This document shows, in pieces, positions 9,088 to 18,671 of a DNA stretch of 64,000 bases. The DNA comes from an uncultured Alphaproteobacteria bacterium. Its GTDB lineage: Bacteria; Pseudomonadota; Alphaproteobacteria; HIMB59; GCA-002718135. A program made the position numbers and the translations under genes. The notes under the pieces were generated by a model that saw nothing but the letters and a program-made list of their open reading frames with translations, had not been told where the DNA came from and searched no databases. Numbering within the stretch: position 1 is the stretch's first letter; each line of letters opens with the position of its first letter. The stretch lies in contig CACNND010000006.1 of the NCBI GenBank assembly GCA_902621725.1, positions 1 to 64,000 of the forward strand, read 5' to 3'.

Positions 9088-9819
9088 TTAAAACATTATC
9101 ATTCCACCATTAACATTAAAATTTTGACCAGTTATGTAATTTGAGTCTTCAGAGGATAAAAAATAGACTAAATTAGCTATATCACTTGGGTGACCAAATT
9201 TATTCATTGGTATTTTATTTAATATTTCATTTTTTTGAATTTCATTTAGCATATCTGTCATGGATGTTTTTATAAATCCGGGAGAGACAATATTAACGTT
9301 AATATTTCTTTTTGCAACCTCATGGGCGATAGATTTATATAAACCAATTAATCCTGATTTAGATGCAACATAATTAGATTGGCCTGGATTACCTGAAGTA
9401 GCAACAACAGATGAAATACCAATAATTTTTCCATATTTTTTTGAAATCATATTTGGTAGTAATGATTTTATTATTATAAAATTTGAGTCTAAATTAGTTT
9501 GAATAACGCTTTTCCATTGCTCAGTTTTCATTCTTAAAATTAAATTGTCTTTAGTAATTCCAGCATTATTCACAATAACGGATATATCATTATGTTCTGA
9601 GGAAATTTCTTTCATTCTATCTCTTAGCATTTCCTCGTTACTTATATCTATTTGATAATAATAATTTTTATCTCCAAATTTATTATGTAATTTTTTCTTT
9701 TTTTCATCTGAAGAAGCGACTAAAACTAATTTATAATTATTATTATAAAATTTTTCACATATTGCCGATCCAATACCGCCTGATGCACCAGTTATGAATA
9801 CTTTTTTATTATCGGTCAT
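9088..9819 (-). CDS. fabG: 3-oxoacyl-ACP reductase FabG
   Basis: NADPH-dependent short-chain dehydrogenase that reduces 3-oxoacyl-ACP. It has the Rossmann glycine motif TGASGGIG (residues 10-17), NNAG at 84-87, and catalytic S136/S137, Y150 and K154 (YVASK). 243 aa and the C-terminal YITGQNFNVNGGM are typical. It lies 4 nt after fabD and upstream of acpP. Context separates it from the many other SDR enzymes. Confidence 0.96.
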   Translation of the reverse strand: MTDNKKVFITGASGGIGSAICEKFYNNNYKLVLVASSDEKKKKLHNKFGDKNYYYQIDISNEEMLRDRMKEISSEHNDISVIVNNAGITKDNLILRMKTEQWKSVIQTNLDSNFIIIKSLLPNMISKKYGKIIGISSVVATSGNPGQSNYVASKSGLIGLYKSIAHEVAKRNINVNIVSPGFIKTSMTDMLNEIQKNEILNKIPMNKFGHPSDIANLVYFLSSEDSNYITGQNFNVNGGMIMF

Positions 9820-9823
9820 TTTA

Positions 9824-10735
9824 TTATTTTAAATCTGACACACTTGAATAAGATTGAATTTCAATATTATTTGTGATTCTTTTAATTAGACTACTCAAAA
9901 CTTTTCCAGGTCCTATTTCTATTATTCTACCTACTCCTTTTTCATCAAGTTTCCTAATACTTTTAGTCCACATAACTTTATTAGCCATTTGTTTTTTTAA
10001 AGCTAAAATTATATTTGAATTATCAGAGCTTATTTCAGCATTGAAATTTGAAATGATTTCAATATTATTTTCTATAAAATTTAATTTATCAATTTCTTTA
10101 GATAATTGTTCTTGGGCATCATTCATTAAACTACTATGAAAAGCAGCGGAAACATTTAGTTTTACAAATTTTTTTATATTATTTTTTAAAAAAATTTTTT
10201 CTGAGGCTAAAATATTATTTATTGATCCAGAAATCACAACTTGCAATGGGGAATTATCATTTGCAATTTCAACATTCAATTTATAATCTTTAATAATTTT
10301 GTTAATATATTCTGAGTCATTTCCAATCAAAGCAGCCATTCCAGATATATTTGGCTCAACAGCATTATCCATAAGCTCACCTCTTTTTTTTAAAATCAGA
10401 CTTACTTGCTCTAAATTTAATTTTCTACTACATGCTAAAGCTGTATATTCCCCTAGAGAATGTCCTAACATATATTTTATTGAATTAAGATCTAACTTTT
10501 GCTCATCTATTAAAGTGTTAAAAATTAACATTGAAGATGTAAATATTGAAATTTGTGTATATTTGGTCCTATTGAGCATGTTATCTTGATTTTCAAAAAT
10601 AATTTTTTTTAAATCAAGTTTAACAAAATCTTCTATTTCCTCAAAAGTTTTTTTAGCAATTTGAAAATTGTCATAAAAATCCTTTGACATTTCTTTAATT
10701 TGGCTACCTTGGCCAGGGAATACAACTGCTGTCAT
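9824..10735 (-). CDS. fabD: Malonyl-CoA:ACP transacylase FabD
   Basis: Transfers malonyl from CoA to ACP for fatty acid synthesis. It has FPGQGSQ at residues 6-12, the nucleophile S93 in GHSLGEY, and the catalytic H200 in AAFHSSLM. 303 aa is normal. It is the first gene of the minus-strand fab run and is divergent from rpsF with 84 nt between them. FabH, PlsX and RpmF, often linked to fab genes elsewhere, are not in this window. Confidence 0.96.
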   Translation of the reverse strand: MTAVVFPGQGSQIKEMSKDFYDNFQIAKKTFEEIEDFVKLDLKKIIFENQDNMLNRTKYTQISIFTSSMLIFNTLIDEQKLDLNSIKYMLGHSLGEYTALACSRKLNLEQVSLILKKRGELMDNAVEPNISGMAALIGNDSEYINKIIKDYKLNVEIANDNSPLQVVISGSINNILASEKIFLKNNIKKFVKLNVSAAFHSSLMNDAQEQLSKEIDKLNFIENNIEIISNFNAEISSDNSNIILALKKQMANKVMWTKSIRKLDEKGVGRIIEIGPGKVLSSLIKRITNNIEIQSYSSVSDLK

Positions 10736-10819
10736 TAATACTTGATTTATTTTAAATTGATTATATATGCAAGCTCAACTTCTCTTATATTGTTAGTATA
10801 AGAATAACCGTGGAGTAAT

Positions 10820-11146
10820 ATGAATAATTTTGAAGTTGTGCTTTTATTTAACCCAGAATTAAGCAATCAAATTCTAAAAGACGAATTAGAAAAATTTAAG
10901 AATCAAATCACTAATAACTCTGGAAAAATAATAAATACTGAAGATTGGGGATTAAGAGATTTAACTTATAATATTAAAAAATTTAAAAAGGCATTTTATT
11001 CATTTCTTCAGCTTGAAATGAATGGAATTAATATTGATACAATTAAAAGAGATCTCAATCAAAATGATAGGTTATTAAGATACCTATTTATAAAAGTTGA
11101 TAAACATCAAGAATTACCAACAAAATTAAATTATGAAAAAAAATAA
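10820..11146 (+). CDS. rpsF: 30S ribosomal protein S6
   Basis: Small-subunit protein that binds the platform with S18. The sequence begins [12 protein letters not shown], has the central [12 protein letters not shown] segment and ends [18 protein letters not shown], all typical of S6. 108 aa. GGAG lies 5 nt before the ATG. It is the first gene of a plus-strand run through cvpA, divergent from fabD. The end overlaps rpsR by 14 nt. Confidence 0.96.
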   Translation: MNNFEVVLLFNPELSNQILKDELEKFKNQITNNSGKIINTEDWGLRDLTYNIKKFKKAFYSFLQLEMNGINIDTIKRDLNQNDRLLRYLFIKVDKHQELPTKLNYEKK

Positions 11147-11408
11147 GAAAAGAACTTATAATAAAGAAGATAGCTCGAATTCACCTTTTGAGAATAAAAA
11201 GAAGTTTTGTCCATTTAGTCAAAAAAATTCACCTAGCATTGATTATAAAGATTTAAAATTATTATCTCGTTACATAAGTGAAAAAGGGAAAATAGTGCCA
11301 AGCAGAATTACGGGCGTTTCAAAAAAGAAACAGAAAGAATTAGCAAAAGCAATAAAAAGAGCTAGATTTCTCTCTTTAATGTCTTACACAAGTAAATTTT
11401 ACACATAA
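11133..11408 (+). CDS. rpsR: 30S ribosomal protein S18
   Basis: Binds S6 and 16S rRNA in the platform. The conserved core is recognisable: [18 protein letters not shown], then [20 protein letters not shown] and [10 protein letters not shown]. 91 aa with a basic N-terminal extension. The start codon lies 14 nt inside rpsF and the stop shares one base with rplI (TAATG), so the three ribosomal genes are likely translated as one coupled unit. Confidence 0.96.
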   Translation: MKKNKKRTYNKEDSSNSPFENKKKFCPFSQKNSPSIDYKDLKLLSRYISEKGKIVPSRITGVSKKKQKELAKAIKRARFLSLMSYTSKFYT

Positions 11409-11851
11409 TGGAAATTATTCTAACAACAAATATAAAAAAATTAGGTAAAATTGGAGACCTAGTTAACGTAAAAGATGGTTATGCACGAAATTATCTTATT
11501 CCTAACAAAATGGCATTAAGAAAAAATAAAAAAAACTTAGAGCACTATGAAAAAATTAAAAATGAAATTGCAGAAAAAGAAAATAAAAAACTTGATGAAG
11601 CAAAAAAACTAGCTAATGAATTAAAAAAAATCAGTATTGTATTTAACAAAGAAGCTGATGAAAAAGATCAATTGTACGGATCAATTTCGAAAAAGGAAAT
11701 TATTGAATATCTACAAAATCATAATATAAAATTAAAATCTGATGATATAATTATTAAAGATCAGATAAGAACTATTGGTGAATATGAGATTGATATAAAT
11801 CCTTATATTGATGTTACAGAAAAAATAAAAATAGTAGTCAAAAAAAATTAA
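11408..11851 (+). CDS. rplI: 50S ribosomal protein L9
   Basis: Two-domain large-subunit protein near the L1 stalk. The N-terminal domain has the signature VKDGYARNYLIPNKMA (about residues 21-36), a lysine/glutamate-rich connecting helix follows, and the C-terminal domain has LYGSISKKEI and IGEYEIDI. 147 aa. In many Alphaproteobacteria a DUF2232 membrane gene lies between rpsR and rplI; here the two overlap by one base and it is absent. Confidence 0.95.
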   Translation: MEIILTTNIKKLGKIGDLVNVKDGYARNYLIPNKMALRKNKKNLEHYEKIKNEIAEKENKKLDEAKKLANELKKISIVFNKEADEKDQLYGSISKKEIIEYLQNHNIKLKSDDIIIKDQIRTIGEYEIDINPYIDVTEKIKIVVKKN

Positions 11852-11888
11852 ATTATTCACATAATTAATAAATTATTAACTGTTTATT

Positions 11889-11916
11889 TTGCAAAGTTAT
11901 TGTCTAGTTTTATATT
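11889..11916 (+). promoter_or_regulatory. Possible dnaB promoter
   Basis: In the 82-nt gap after rplI, TTGCAA (11889-11894) and TATATT (11911-11916) are separated by 16 nt, with 4 of 6 and 5 of 6 consensus matches. Transcription would start about 11 nt before the dnaB ATG. This would give dnaB-alr and the following genes a second promoter. Support is modest in DNA this AT-rich. Confidence 0.35.
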
Positions 11917-11933
11917 TGCTTTAGTTTGTTACA

Positions 11934-13442
11934 ATGTCAATAGAGTTAATAAATTCAAATAATAAAAGCGAAAAAAAATTTAATGAAGAAAATTTAATAA
12001 ATTTTGATGCTGAAATTGCATTAATTGGTTGTATATTATGGGATAATAGAAATTATGAGAAAATATCAAGTTATATTTTAGAAGAACACTTTGTTGATAC
12101 AAATAATAAAGAAATTTTCAGAACAATTAAAAGTTTGCTAGATAAGAATATTTTAGTATCACCAATTACATTACAGAATTACTTAAAAGATGAAAATAAT
12201 AAAATTAATAAAGTTGAATATCTAAATAAAATTAAAGATAGCACTCCATCTACTCAAAACACTGAAAATTATGCAAAATTAATATACGACTTACATCTAA
12301 AAAGAAATTTAATTGGTATTGCTCATAATATTGTCCAAGAAACTTCTTCTAATAGCTCAGATATGACGGGAATTGATTTGATAGAAGATGCTGAAAATGA
12401 CTTATACTTACTTTCTCAATCTGGAGATGCAGAAAGAAAATTTGTTGAATTCGATACTGCTTTACAAAGTGCAATAGATATAATTAGTGAAGCTTACAAA
12501 AGGGATGGGAAAATTTCTGGTGTACCAACAGGTTTTAAAGATCTAGATTTAAAACTTGGAGGACTTCATAAATCTGACTTAATTATTATTGCTGGCAGAC
12601 CCTCAATGGGTAAAACAGCATTAGGAACAAATATTGCTTTTAATTGTGCATCAAAATTTAAAGAGGAATTTGACACTAATAAAAATGTTAAATTAATAGA
12701 TGGGGGTAAAGTAGCTTTTTTTTCATTAGAAATGTCAGCAGAGCAATTAGCAACTAGAATACTTGCTGAGCAAACTAAAATCTCAGGAGATAAAATGAGA
12801 AAAGCTGAGTTAAATAAAAATGACTTTAATAAAATTGCTAAAACTTCCGCAAACTTAGAAAATCTGAATTTAATTATTGATGACAATCCTATTCTTACCA
12901 TCCCTATTCTAAGAGCAAGAGCTAGAAGATTAAAAAGACTGCACAATATCAATTTAATTATCATTGATTACCTCCAACTTATGAATGGATCTTCAAAAAA
13001 TAGAAATGATGGGCGTGTTCAAGAAATATCAGAAATTACAAGAGGTTTAAAATCAGTTGCAAAGGAGTTAAATATTCCTATTATTGCATTATCACAGCTA
13101 TCAAGACAAGTAGAGCAAAGAGAAGACAAAAGACCTCAATTATCTGATTTAAGAGAAAGTGGTACTATAGAACAAGATGCAGATGTAGTAATGTTCATTT
13201 TTAGAGAAAGTTATTATTTAGAAAGAATGGAACCGATCAAAAAACCTGAAGAAGATGAAATTAAATTTTCAGAGAGAACAAGCAGATGGCAACAACTAAC
13301 GGAAGAAACTTATAATAAAGCAGAAATAATTATTGCTAAACAAAGACATGGACCAATTGGGACAATAAAAATGCATTTTGATGCTAATTTTACAAAATTC
13401 AGTGACTTAACAACTAAAGATTATGATAATATTATTGAGTGA
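11934..13442 (+). CDS. dnaB: Replicative DNA helicase DnaB
   Basis: Hexameric 5'-3' helicase of the replication fork. The N-terminal helical domain starts near NFDAEIALIGCILWDN (about residues 23-38). The RecA-like domain has Walker A GRPSMGKT at 221-228, Walker B IIIDYLQLM, ALSQLSRQVEQREDKRP and DLRESGTIEQDADVVMFI. The C-terminal KQRHGPIGT is the arginine-finger region. 502 aa is normal and I see no intein. It overlaps alr by 4 nt (GTGA). Confidence 0.97.
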   Translation: MSIELINSNNKSEKKFNEENLINFDAEIALIGCILWDNRNYEKISSYILEEHFVDTNNKEIFRTIKSLLDKNILVSPITLQNYLKDENNKINKVEYLNKIKDSTPSTQNTENYAKLIYDLHLKRNLIGIAHNIVQETSSNSSDMTGIDLIEDAENDLYLLSQSGDAERKFVEFDTALQSAIDIISEAYKRDGKISGVPTGFKDLDLKLGGLHKSDLIIIAGRPSMGKTALGTNIAFNCASKFKEEFDTNKNVKLIDGGKVAFFSLEMSAEQLATRILAEQTKISGDKMRKAELNKNDFNKIAKTSANLENLNLIIDDNPILTIPILRARARRLKRLHNINLIIIDYLQLMNGSSKNRNDGRVQEISEITRGLKSVAKELNIPIIALSQLSRQVEQREDKRPQLSDLRESGTIEQDADVVMFIFRESYYLERMEPIKKPEEDEIKFSERTSRWQQLTEETYNKAEIIIAKQRHGPIGTIKMHFDANFTKFSDLTTKDYDNIIE

Positions 13443-14491
13443 TTAAAAATACAGGTATTCTTAATATAAATACAAAAAACTTATTATATAATTATAATTT
13501 TTTTAAAAGATTAAAAGATAATTTAATTATTGCACCAACAATTAAAGCTAATGCTTATGGATTAGGTGATAAATCAATTTTTAGATTGCTTAAAAATAAT
13601 GGTTGTAAACACTTTTTTGTAGCAACATTATTAGAAGGAGTAAAATTAGAAAATAAAAATAAAAAAATTAAAATATATATATTAAATGGAATTCAGAATT
13701 ATAAATTAAGTATATTTACCAAATCGAACTTGGTACCTGTTATTAATAGTTTAGATGAATATAAAAGAGTAAAAGACTCAAATTTAAATTTTGCTTTACA
13801 TATTGATACTGGTATAAATAGAACAGGAATTCCATTAGAAGATTTAAAATATTTAGATTTTAAAAGAAAAAATATCAAATTGGTAATTAGTCATTTGTCA
13901 AGCTCGGATGAATACAAATTAAAATATAATTTAAAACAAAAAGAAATTTTTAATAATTATATAAATAAATTTAATAAAAATATTATATTTAGTTTGTCCA
14001 ATTCTCATGGAGCAATAATAAATAAATCATTTTTATATGATATGATAAGGCCAGGAATAGGAATATATGGATGTTTTGAGAATAAACAATTAGAAAAAAA
14101 ATTAAAAAATGTAGTCAACTTTAAAGGAAAAATAATTCAAATTAAAGATATACCAAAAAATCAGTATGTTGGTTACAATCGTACCTTCAAAACAAAATCT
14201 AAGGTAAAAGTTGCAATAATTGGTCTAGGCTATGCAGATGGTATACCAAGATCATTGAGTAATAAAGGTTTTGTGTATTATAAAAAAGACAAATATAAAA
14301 TTATTGGCAGGATTTCAATGGATTCATTTACAATAAATATATCGAAATGTAGTCACAATTTAAAAATAGGAATGTATGTAGATATTATAAATAATGAATA
14401 CAAGGTAGATCAATTTGCAAGTATTTGTAAAACAATATCATACGAGATTTTAACATCTATTGGCAATAGAGTTTATAGAAAATATGAATAA
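13439..14491 (+). CDS. alr: Alanine racemase
   Basis: PLP enzyme that makes D-alanine for peptidoglycan. The PLP lysine is K36 in TIKANAYG, and the second catalytic region GLGYADGIPR is intact, as are HIDTGINRTGI, MIRPGIGIYG and GRISMD. 350 aa. The GTG start overlaps the dnaB stop (GTGA). dnaB-alr adjacency is common in Alphaproteobacteria, where radA, cvpA and purF usually follow; radA and purF are not here. Confidence 0.93.
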   Translation: MIKNTGILNINTKNLLYNYNFFKRLKDNLIIAPTIKANAYGLGDKSIFRLLKNNGCKHFFVATLLEGVKLENKNKKIKIYILNGIQNYKLSIFTKSNLVPVINSLDEYKRVKDSNLNFALHIDTGINRTGIPLEDLKYLDFKRKNIKLVISHLSSSDEYKLKYNLKQKEIFNNYINKFNKNIIFSLSNSHGAIINKSFLYDMIRPGIGIYGCFENKQLEKKLKNVVNFKGKIIQIKDIPKNQYVGYNRTFKTKSKVKVAIIGLGYADGIPRSLSNKGFVYYKKDKYKIIGRISMDSFTINISKCSHNLKIGMYVDIINNEYKVDQFASICKTISYEILTSIGNRVYRKYE

Positions 14492-16835
14492 AAAAATAAA
14501 AATATTTTTATCTATTTTTTTTATCCTATCTCTAATTTTAGCTAGTTTCTATATTAGAGATTTTAGAATTGATGCTTCTTCTGATAGTTTGGTATCACAA
14601 AATGATGAAGATTTTAAATACTTTTCTTATTATCAGGATCTATTTCCTACCAAAAGTAGTGTTGTAATAGCTATAAAAAGCAATGATAAAATAGATAGGT
14701 TGTTATTAACTGAGATAGAAAAGATAAGCAAAAAATTATCTGCGTTACCAGAGGTGTATTCTGTATTTAATATTAATAAAGCTCCTATTCTTCTATTAAA
14801 TAAAACTAATCTTTTAGATTTAGCAAACGATAATTATGAAACTATAATAGATACAAATTTAGAAATCAAAGATGTTTTAAATGAGTTTGCAAAGAGTCCT
14901 ATCTATAGTGATCAAATTATTAATAAGAATAAAAATATAACTTCTATTGTAATTTTCCTTAAAGAAAACAATAAAGCACTTGATCTTAAAGAAAACAAAA
15001 ATTTATATCTATCTCAAGGAAAATATTACAATATAAAAACTGAAATAGACAAAGAAAGAAACGAATTAATCAAAAAAATAAGAAATATTATAGTTAATAG
15101 TAATCAAAATTTTAAATACTACTTAGGTGGGGTTGAAATGATATCTAGTGATGTTATTTCTTATGTAAAAAATGATATTTTAACATTCAGTTTAATTGTT
15201 CTTTTAATTATAATATTAATTCTTTTTATAATTTTTAGAAGAGTCAAATGGGTATTTGCTATTTTATTAACGTCAATTAGTGCAGTTTACTTGTCAATAG
15301 GTTTAGCTGGTTTTATTAATTTTGAAATTACAGCAGTCTCAGCAAACTTCTTATCTTTAATGTTTGTTTTATCTATTTCTATGAATGTTCATATAATGAA
15401 TAATTATTTACAAAGAGATATACAAATAATTGAAAATTTTCGTATGATGTTTTGGCCTTGTTTTTATACTTTTCTCACTACAATTGTTGCTTTTGTGTCA
15501 CTAGTAATATCAGACATCAAGCCTGTAATTGATTTTGGAATTATAATGATAATAGCATTATTAATAGTTTTAATTTCATCATTTGTAATCTTACCTCTAA
15601 TTGTTTCTTTCTTTTCAAAAGAGGAAAAAAACTATTCTTTAAATTTAAGTTTTTTAAAATCATTTTATCCTTTTGCATATAAGAATAGTACATATATTTT
15701 TGGATTAAACATTTTAATTTTTTTTATATCTCTATATGGAATTACAAACCTTAATGTTGAAAACTCATTTGTAAAATATTTTAAAAAAAATACAGAAATT
15801 TATAAAGGAATGTATCTTATAGATAATGAATTAGGAGGAACCACACCATTAGACATTGTTCTAAAATTTAATAATGATGATAAAATATTAGATACTTCAA
15901 TAAATGTTGAGGAAGAAGACGACTTAGAAATAGAAGATGATTTTTTATCTGGTGATCTGTTTGAAAATGAAAATAATATTTGGTTTACAAATGAAAAAAT
16001 TGAAACAATTAAATCTGTTCATCAATACCTAGAAAGTAGAAAAGAAATTGGAAAAGTTACTTCAATTTATTCTCTTATAGAAACTGCAAATCAAATAAAC
16101 AAAAGTGATTTATCAATGTTTGAATTATCAGTATTATATAATGAAATACCAATTGACTATAAAACTGATTTAATTGATCCTTATCTAAATATTGAAAAAA
16201 ATATGATAAAAATTTCTTCAAGAGTAAAAGATTCAAAAGATATTAAAAGAAATGATCTTATTAATGATATTAATTCTTATTTATTTAATGAATTCGATAA
16301 CTTAGAAGAATTTAAAGTTAACGGCTTACTAGTATTATATAATAACATGTTAAAATCTTTATTTAGCTCACAAATAAAATCCTTGGGTTTTGTAATTTTA
16401 GCTATTTTTTTAATGTTTTTAATATTATTTAGATCAATAAAATTAAGTATAATTGGAATAATTCCAAATATTTTAGCATCAACTTTTATTCTTGGTTTAA
16501 TTGGATTACTCAAAATACCACTTGATATAATGACAATTACAATTGCAGCAATATCTATTGGTATAGCCGTTGATAACACAATACATTATATCTATCGATA
16601 CAAAGAAAATCTGAAAATAGGCGAAAATCATAATGAAATTATTGAAAAAACACATTTAACTGTAGGAAATGCAGTTTTAATCACATCTATTGCAATAACT
16701 GCAGGTTTCCTTACTCTTTGTCTATCGAACTTTATTCCTACAGTTTATTTTGGGCTGTTTACTAGTTTAGCAATGATATTTGCTATGATAGGTGTGCTAA
16801 TTACTTTACCATCAATATTGAAATATCAGAAATGA
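14484..16835 (+). CDS. RND/MMPL-family membrane exporter (sterol-sensing-like)
   Basis: Probably a lipid or hydrophobic-compound exporter of the MMPL/HpnN-like RND branch; the substrate is unknown. It has two repeated halves, each a first helix, a periplasmic loop and a cluster of about five helices; the second repeat contains ITIAAISIGIAVDNTIHYIYRYK, the usual RND helix-4 pattern with an acidic residue. About 783 aa. The start at 14484 gives an ATGAATAA overlap with alr and places the first helix correctly; a TTG 24 nt upstream is also open. The second loop holds an acidic insertion (EEEDDLEIEDD). It occupies the place where radA is usual. Confidence 0.75.
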   Translation: MNKKIKIFLSIFFILSLILASFYIRDFRIDASSDSLVSQNDEDFKYFSYYQDLFPTKSSVVIAIKSNDKIDRLLLTEIEKISKKLSALPEVYSVFNINKAPILLLNKTNLLDLANDNYETIIDTNLEIKDVLNEFAKSPIYSDQIINKNKNITSIVIFLKENNKALDLKENKNLYLSQGKYYNIKTEIDKERNELIKKIRNIIVNSNQNFKYYLGGVEMISSDVISYVKNDILTFSLIVLLIIILILFIIFRRVKWVFAILLTSISAVYLSIGLAGFINFEITAVSANFLSLMFVLSISMNVHIMNNYLQRDIQIIENFRMMFWPCFYTFLTTIVAFVSLVISDIKPVIDFGIIMIIALLIVLISSFVILPLIVSFFSKEEKNYSLNLSFLKSFYPFAYKNSTYIFGLNILIFFISLYGITNLNVENSFVKYFKKNTEIYKGMYLIDNELGGTTPLDIVLKFNNDDKILDTSINVEEEDDLEIEDDFLSGDLFENENNIWFTNEKIETIKSVHQYLESRKEIGKVTSIYSLIETANQINKSDLSMFELSVLYNEIPIDYKTDLIDPYLNIEKNMIKISSRVKDSKDIKRNDLINDINSYLFNEFDNLEEFKVNGLLVLYNNMLKSLFSSQIKSLGFVILAIFLMFLILFRSIKLSIIGIIPNILASTFILGLIGLLKIPLDIMTITIAAISIGIAVDNTIHYIYRYKENLKIGENHNEIIEKTHLTVGNAVLITSIAITAGFLTLCLSNFIPTVYFGLFTSLAMIFAMIGVLITLPSILKYQK

Positions 16836-17377
16836 CTTTTTTAAACTTTGAATTAATATTTTTCGATTATGTAATAATAATTTTAACTGCATTAATTGTT
16901 ATTTTTAGTTTCTGGAAAGGATTTATTAATTCTATATTGGGTTTGTTAACATGGGTTGGCTCTGTATTTGTAACCATATATAGTTATCAATATCTTTCAG
17001 ATTTTTTAAGTAAACAACTTTTAAATATTAATTTTTTACAAAGATTTGAACAATTTGTAAGTGTTGTAAGTATAATTATTTCAATACCAATAATTTTTTT
17101 AATTAGTTTATTCATATTAAAAAAAATAAGAAAATTTTTAAATAGTGACTTAGATAAACAAATTTTAGGAGTAATATTAGATAAATTTTTTGGAACTTTA
17201 TATGGCATTATATTTTCGTATATAATTTACAGTAGTATGTTATATTTAACTTATAATAATGATTTAGAGATATTGAAAAATTTTCATTTATTTTTTGTAG
17301 AAAATTCGAGTATTCTTAATTATATTTCTGAATATAATAATAATATTATTGAAAATTATACAAATACTGATCAATAA
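16832..17377 (+). CDS. cvpA: CvpA-family membrane protein
   Basis: Inner-membrane protein of the colicin V production family, whose bacterial role is tied to envelope homeostasis. Four hydrophobic helices are visible. The first contains FDYVIIILTALIVIFSFWKG and is followed by GLLTWVGSVF, which matches the family. 181 aa. It overlaps the preceding gene by 4 nt (ATGA). In related bacteria cvpA is followed by purF; here it is followed after 3 nt by the convergent end of der. Confidence 0.8.
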   Translation: MTFLNFELIFFDYVIIILTALIVIFSFWKGFINSILGLLTWVGSVFVTIYSYQYLSDFLSKQLLNINFLQRFEQFVSVVSIIISIPIIFLISLFILKKIRKFLNSDLDKQILGVILDKFFGTLYGIIFSYIIYSSMLYLTYNNDLEILKNFHLFFVENSSILNYISEYNNNIIENYTNTDQ

Positions 17378-17380
17378 TAA

Positions 17381-18670
17381 CTAATCATAAGGATTCTTGG
17401 ATTTAGAAAATAAAATTTTTAAATTTCTACTTTTAATTTTAAAGAAATTATAAAAATTGTTAAGTAAATATCTTTTATAAGAATTAGATATTTCTTTAGA
17501 AAAGTTTGAAAAAATTTTTATTGTTAAAGGATTTTTTGAAACTTGAGTACCATATTTAAATTTAACTTCTTTTCCATTTATTCTTGGGTGAGAATTATTT
17601 TCAACAACATAATTTAACCATTTGTTAATTTGTGAAGTTGATATATTTTTATCTAATTCTAAAATTAATTCATGAATTTTGTTTTTGATAAATAAAATAT
17701 CTCTTTTATTAAAATTTGAAATAGGAATTATTATAATATTTTTTGATTGTGAAAATTCATCGTTAATATCCTTTATTAATTCATTAATTATATTCTTTTT
17801 ATTTTTTTTAATTAAATCAATTTTATTAATTAAGAGTATTAGAATATTAGATTTTTGATATATTAAATTAAATATTTTTTTAGACTGATTATCAAACCCT
17901 TGTTGGATATCAATAAGAAAAAGATTTAAATCTATTTGATTAATTATGGATAAAGTTTTTTTTGTTACGTAGAAATCAAGACTATTTTTATCAATTTTAT
18001 TTTTCTTTATTAATCCAGCAGTATCTTTAATTAAGTATTTATTGTCTTTAAACACATACGAAGAAGAAACAATGTCAGTTGTAGTTTTTGGTTTATTACT
18101 TACTATAGATCTCTCAAAACCTACCAATTTATTTAAAAGTGTACTTTTTCCAACATTTGTTTTACCAAATAATCCTAAAGAAAAATCATATTGTTTTATA
18201 TTATTTTCATTAACATCATATTTTAATAAAAAATTTAAAAAGTTTCCAATACCTAAATTATGCGAACAAGATATGAAAAAAACATTTTTAATACCAAAAT
18301 TATTAATATTTTTGTCTTGTTTAAAATTATCATCTTTATTTATAATTATTACTATTTCTTTGTTAAATTTTCTTAATTCGTTAATTAATTCTTTATCTAC
18401 AAAGAAACTTTCATTTTTATAGTCAATTACATAAACAAAAATATCTATCTTACTAATTATTTTAATAACACTTTTAATTACTAATTTTTTTTTGTTAATT
18501 ATTCCAGGTGTATCATAAACATCAATATTTCTATTTGATTTTAGTGATCCAACATGCCAATCTCTTGTAGTTCCTACTGTATTATGAATAATATTATTAT
18601 TATTATCTGTCAGTATATTATAGAGTGAAGTTTTGCCTACATTTGGCATACCTAAAATTAATATATTCAT
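17381..18670 (-). CDS. der: Ribosome-assembly GTPase Der (EngA)
   Basis: Tandem-GTPase factor for 50S assembly. The first G domain has GMPNVGKTS (residues 7-15) and DTPGI; the second has GKTNVGKSTLLN and DTAGL; a C-terminal KH-like domain includes HPRINGKEVKFKYGTQ. 429 aa is at the short end. Both P-loops are complete, so both domains are probably active. It follows the BamB-like gene by 1 nt, matching the common TPR-bamB-der order. Confidence 0.95.
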   Translation of the reverse strand: MNILILGMPNVGKTSLYNILTDNNNNIIHNTVGTTRDWHVGSLKSNRNIDVYDTPGIINKKKLVIKSVIKIISKIDIFVYVIDYKNESFFVDKELINELRKFNKEIVIIINKDDNFKQDKNINNFGIKNVFFISCSHNLGIGNFLNFLLKYDVNENNIKQYDFSLGLFGKTNVGKSTLLNKLVGFERSIVSNKPKTTTDIVSSSYVFKDNKYLIKDTAGLIKKNKIDKNSLDFYVTKKTLSIINQIDLNLFLIDIQQGFDNQSKKIFNLIYQKSNILILLINKIDLIKKNKKNIINELIKDINDEFSQSKNIIIIPISNFNKRDILFIKNKIHELILELDKNISTSQINKWLNYVVENNSHPRINGKEVKFKYGTQVSKNPLTIKIFSNFSKEISNSYKRYLLNNFYNFFKIKSRNLKILFSKSKNPYD

Positions 18671-18671
18671 A

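Noticed and set aside
10736-10819. An S6:S18-binding rpsF leader RNA
   Set aside because: The leader contains ACCG just before the Shine-Dalgarno, but I could not draw a supporting stem, and the AT-rich gap is short.
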